Source: Microcystis aeruginosa W13-11 (GTDB lineage: Bacteria; Cyanobacteriota; Cyanobacteriia; Cyanobacteriales; Microcystaceae). From it: DNA of 25,832 nucleotides. The stretch lies in contig JAADBR010000070.1 of NCBI GenBank assembly GCA_009995705.1, positions 1-25,832 on the forward strand. Direction: 5' to 3'. The position numbers and the translations under genes are program-made. Position 1 is the first letter of the stretch. Every line of letters begins with the position of its first letter. The notes under the pieces were generated by a model, which saw only the letters and a list, made by a program, of their open reading frames with translations, searched no databases and was not told the origin of the DNA. Positions 24,317 to 25,832 of the stretch are shown piece after piece.

Positions 24317-24610
24317 ATGACTATTACTGACGTTCAAATAAATCTATCGACCTCAGAAGATTTTTTAGATTCTGAAACATTAACACAGATTGATTTAATG
24401 CCGCAAAAAATTCAAGAATATCTCCAAACCTTATCATTAGAAAATTTAAAGACTATTCTAGAATTTGCTGCTTATTTATCAGATAAAGAGAGTGAGCAAG
24501 CAACCCAAGAAATTAGAGAAATTCCCAATATCATAGAACAATTAAAAGAAGCTGAAATGGATTTACAATCAGGTCGTCTCATTGATTGGAAAAACTTAGA
24601 TGATTTATAA
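24317..24610 (+). CDS. Antitoxin of a RelE/ParE-type module
   Basis: A 97-residue acidic, helical protein directly ahead of, and overlapping by 11 bp, the toxin gene. This layout is typical of type II antitoxins. Visible are a central helix-rich segment (IQEYLQTLSLENLKTILEFAAYLSD) and a C-terminal acidic helix (IIEQLKEAEMDLQSGRLIDW) that would wrap the toxin. The pattern is common in cyanobacterial small antitoxins of the DUF2281-like or RelB-like kind. No clear helix-turn-helix or ribbon-helix-helix is evident, so autoregulation cannot be asserted. The role is inferred from size, charge and partner. Confidence 0.75.
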   Translation: MTITDVQINLSTSEDFLDSETLTQIDLMPQKIQEYLQTLSLENLKTILEFAAYLSDKESEQATQEIREIPNIIEQLKEAEMDLQSGRLIDWKNLDDL

Positions 24611-24863
24611 AGTCTGTTTAACAGCTAAAGCTAATAAAGTTTATTCTGAAGCTGATTCAGTCTTGAGAAAGAGGATTGCTAAGTGTTTAAAGATTCTTCA
24701 AGAAACGCCCAAAAATCACCCTCAAATTAAAGCATTAAAGGGAGAATTTGCTGGGAAGTATCGCTTCCGAGTCGGAGACTATCGGGTTATTTATATCTTT
24801 GATGATAGTCAATCTCAAGTTATTGTCTTACTCATTGAACATCGCAGTCAAGCTTACCGCTAA
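24600..24863 (+). CDS. RelE/ParE superfamily toxin
   Basis: An 87-residue basic protein of the RelE/ParE fold. The first strand is YKVCLTAKANKVY, followed by two helices (ADSVLRKRIAKCLKILQET), KALKGEFAGKYRFRVGDYRVIYIFDD with the hallmark GxYRxRxGDYRVIY pattern, and a final strand ending IEHRSQAYR, where the C-terminal His/Arg and Tyr are the residues used for mRNA cleavage in RelE-like members. The ATG overlaps the antitoxin stop codon (ATGATTTATAA), implying coupled translation. It probably cleaves ribosome-bound mRNA when freed from the antitoxin. A gyrase-poisoning (ParE) role is less likely but cannot be excluded. Confidence 0.88.
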   Translation: MIYKVCLTAKANKVYSEADSVLRKRIAKCLKILQETPKNHPQIKALKGEFAGKYRFRVGDYRVIYIFDDSQSQVIVLLIEHRSQAYR

Positions 24864-24946
24864 TAAAACGCGATGAATACAACAGAGTCTAGTCCTTTTT
24901 CTTGGGTTGAGTGAATCAATGGGTTAAAGAAGACCTCTCAATTTTA

Positions 24947-25050
24947 GGGGAGAGCGAAACCCAACACCCAACACCTAAATCCGTCCGAATCGGCTCTCCC
25001 CTCCTCTCATGGCTTTTTATGGGGGTTTCCTTGGGTCTATGTTGGGTTTC
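24947..25050. repeat. Interleaved palindromes upstream of the insertion sequence
   Basis: GGGGAGAGC (24947–24955) is inverted at 24993–25001, and GAAACCCAACA (24956–24966) is inverted at 25040–25050. Both arms are perfect and interleave, so the two stems cannot form as simple nested hairpins but could form a pseudoknot. The GTTGGGTTTC motif is typical of small dispersed cyanobacterial elements. Confidence 0.55.
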
Positions 25051-25071
25051 CTTAGACCTCCTGCAAAAGTC

Positions 25072-25832
25072 TTATTCAGCTACTTGATGATAGCCTAAAG
25101 CAAGTTCGTAGTTGTAAATGCCAGCGATTAAATTAAATCTCAGACCAAAACGTCGTCTCCGATTCCTATATCTTGATGATAAAATTCTCAATCTCTTCAG
25201 ACTTCTGTGAATATGTTCGATAACAATTCTTTCTTTTGATAACTGGTGATTAAATTCTTTTTCTTCTAAACTTAATTATTGATTTTTCTTTTTTTTGTTA
25301 GGAATTCTACTATTTTTGTGCAGCTTTTGAATTCCTTGATAGCCCTTATCTGCTAAACATTCAATACTTTTATCGATTCGATCCCAATTTGACTATTTTT
25401 CCAAAGATTAAAGTCATGTATTCTTCCCTTTCCATGAGCGGTACAGATTATCATTCCTGTTTTTTGAGCCGCAAGAACTTGCGATTTTATTGTATGATAG
25501 CCTTGTTTCCCGCTATAGTAATCTTTCTGCTTTTTTTGAGGTCTTTCTATCTCATGCTCTGCCACATCTACTACCACTACCTCTAGGTCAATATTCCCAT
25601 GGTGAACTGTCTTTTTCCCGGGCAGATTAAACAATCCAGATTTGAGCAGAATATTTTCTACCTTTCTAGTGATTCGTAGGGCTGTTGTCTCATTAATCTC
25701 CCAATTAATTGCGAGATGGAAATAAGTACTATATTCCCGCAAATACTCTAAGGTCATCAAGATTTGGTCTTCTAGACTTAATTTACTTGGTCTTCCCGAT
25801 TTTTTTTGCAGAACTTTTTCGGCAGCCAAAAC
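25072..25832 (-). pseudogene. IS5-family transposase, frameshifted, cut by the window edge
   Basis: A DDE transposase of the IS5 type that continues past the right edge. The visible first frame (25353–25832) has an N-terminal helix-turn-helix-like part (GRPSKLSLEDQILMTLEYLR), then VVVVDVAEHEIERP (first Asp) and GRIHDFNLWK (second Asp). It ends early after SQIGIESIKVLNV. The family sequence continues in another frame: DRIDKSIECLADKGYQGIQK, a premature TAA at 25276–25278, then ERIVIEHIHRSLKRLRILS with the catalytic Glu, and FGLRFNLIAGIYNYELALGY to a stop at 25072–25074. One frame change near 25385 plus one internal stop make it inactive. The IS end (TTAGACCTCCTGCAAAAGTC) lies at about 25052–25071. 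A programmed frameshift is possible for the first lesion, but not for the internal stop. Confidence 0.8.

Noticed and set aside
25240..25400. Programmed frameshifting as the explanation for the split transposase
   Set aside because: The internal TAA further downstream would still truncate the protein, so decay is the simpler reading.
1..25832. CRISPR array, tRNA/rRNA genes, prophage or biosynthetic cluster
   Set aside because: The repeats are short heptamers or single inverted-repeat elements without spacer regularity; no RNA-gene signatures or clustered phage/biosynthetic genes were found.

Overview
The window looks like the chromosome of a unicellular bloom-forming cyanobacterium, most like Microcystis (inference). 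Supporting signs are the flv4–PsiE-like–flv2 photoprotection operon, a DUF1995 gene, many HIP1 palindromes (GCGATCGC, e.g. near 5886, 8312, 15087, 15803, 16519, 18352), heptameric short tandem repeats and a dense load of small inverted-repeat elements. No rRNA, tRNA or CRISPR array was seen.

Layout. 1–259: a GGGGGG-rich dispersed repeat, then the terminator of an acetolactate synthase gene (minus strand, 260–2113) that carries an unusual C-terminal zinc ribbon. 2351–3025: bioD (plus strand). 3069–6701: a single-chain type IIG restriction-modification enzyme (minus). 6875–7618: a DUF1995 protein. 7619–8247: a gene-free, repeat-packed stretch with a nested element. 8248–9236: a small hypothetical and a proline-rich lipoprotein. 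9359–13618: the flavodiiron operon, transcribed flv4, membrane protein, flv2. 14411–19276: a two-gene RND efflux system on the plus strand whose membrane-fusion gene is bracketed by an inverted pair of 92–93 bp elements. 19421–20419: an aldo/keto reductase whose last codons were replaced by a 134 bp element. 20761–23155: an rluB – RodZ-like – degenerate ADP-ribosylglycohydrolase-like operon (minus). 23156–24316: gene-poor, with a miniature element and a decayed gene on the minus strand. 24317–24863: a RelE/ParE-type toxin–antitoxin pair. 24864–25832: palindromic repeats and a decayed IS5-like transposase running off the window edge.

How it fits together. Housekeeping metabolism (branched-chain amino acids, biotin), photosystem II protection under low CO2/high light (Flv2/Flv4 and the PsiE-like protein; DUF1995 possibly), envelope export (RND) and ribosome maturation/cell shape (rluB, RodZ-like) are interleaved with defence and mobile DNA. 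The most interesting signal is the way small elements have edited gene ends. One element has clean 6 bp target duplications inside the aldo/keto reductase. A second sits exactly between two convergent genes, and its TAG-containing ends now supply both stop codons; removing it in silico restores a tail-to-tail overlap. Heptamer repeat tracts end flush with, or within a few bases of, five start or stop codons.
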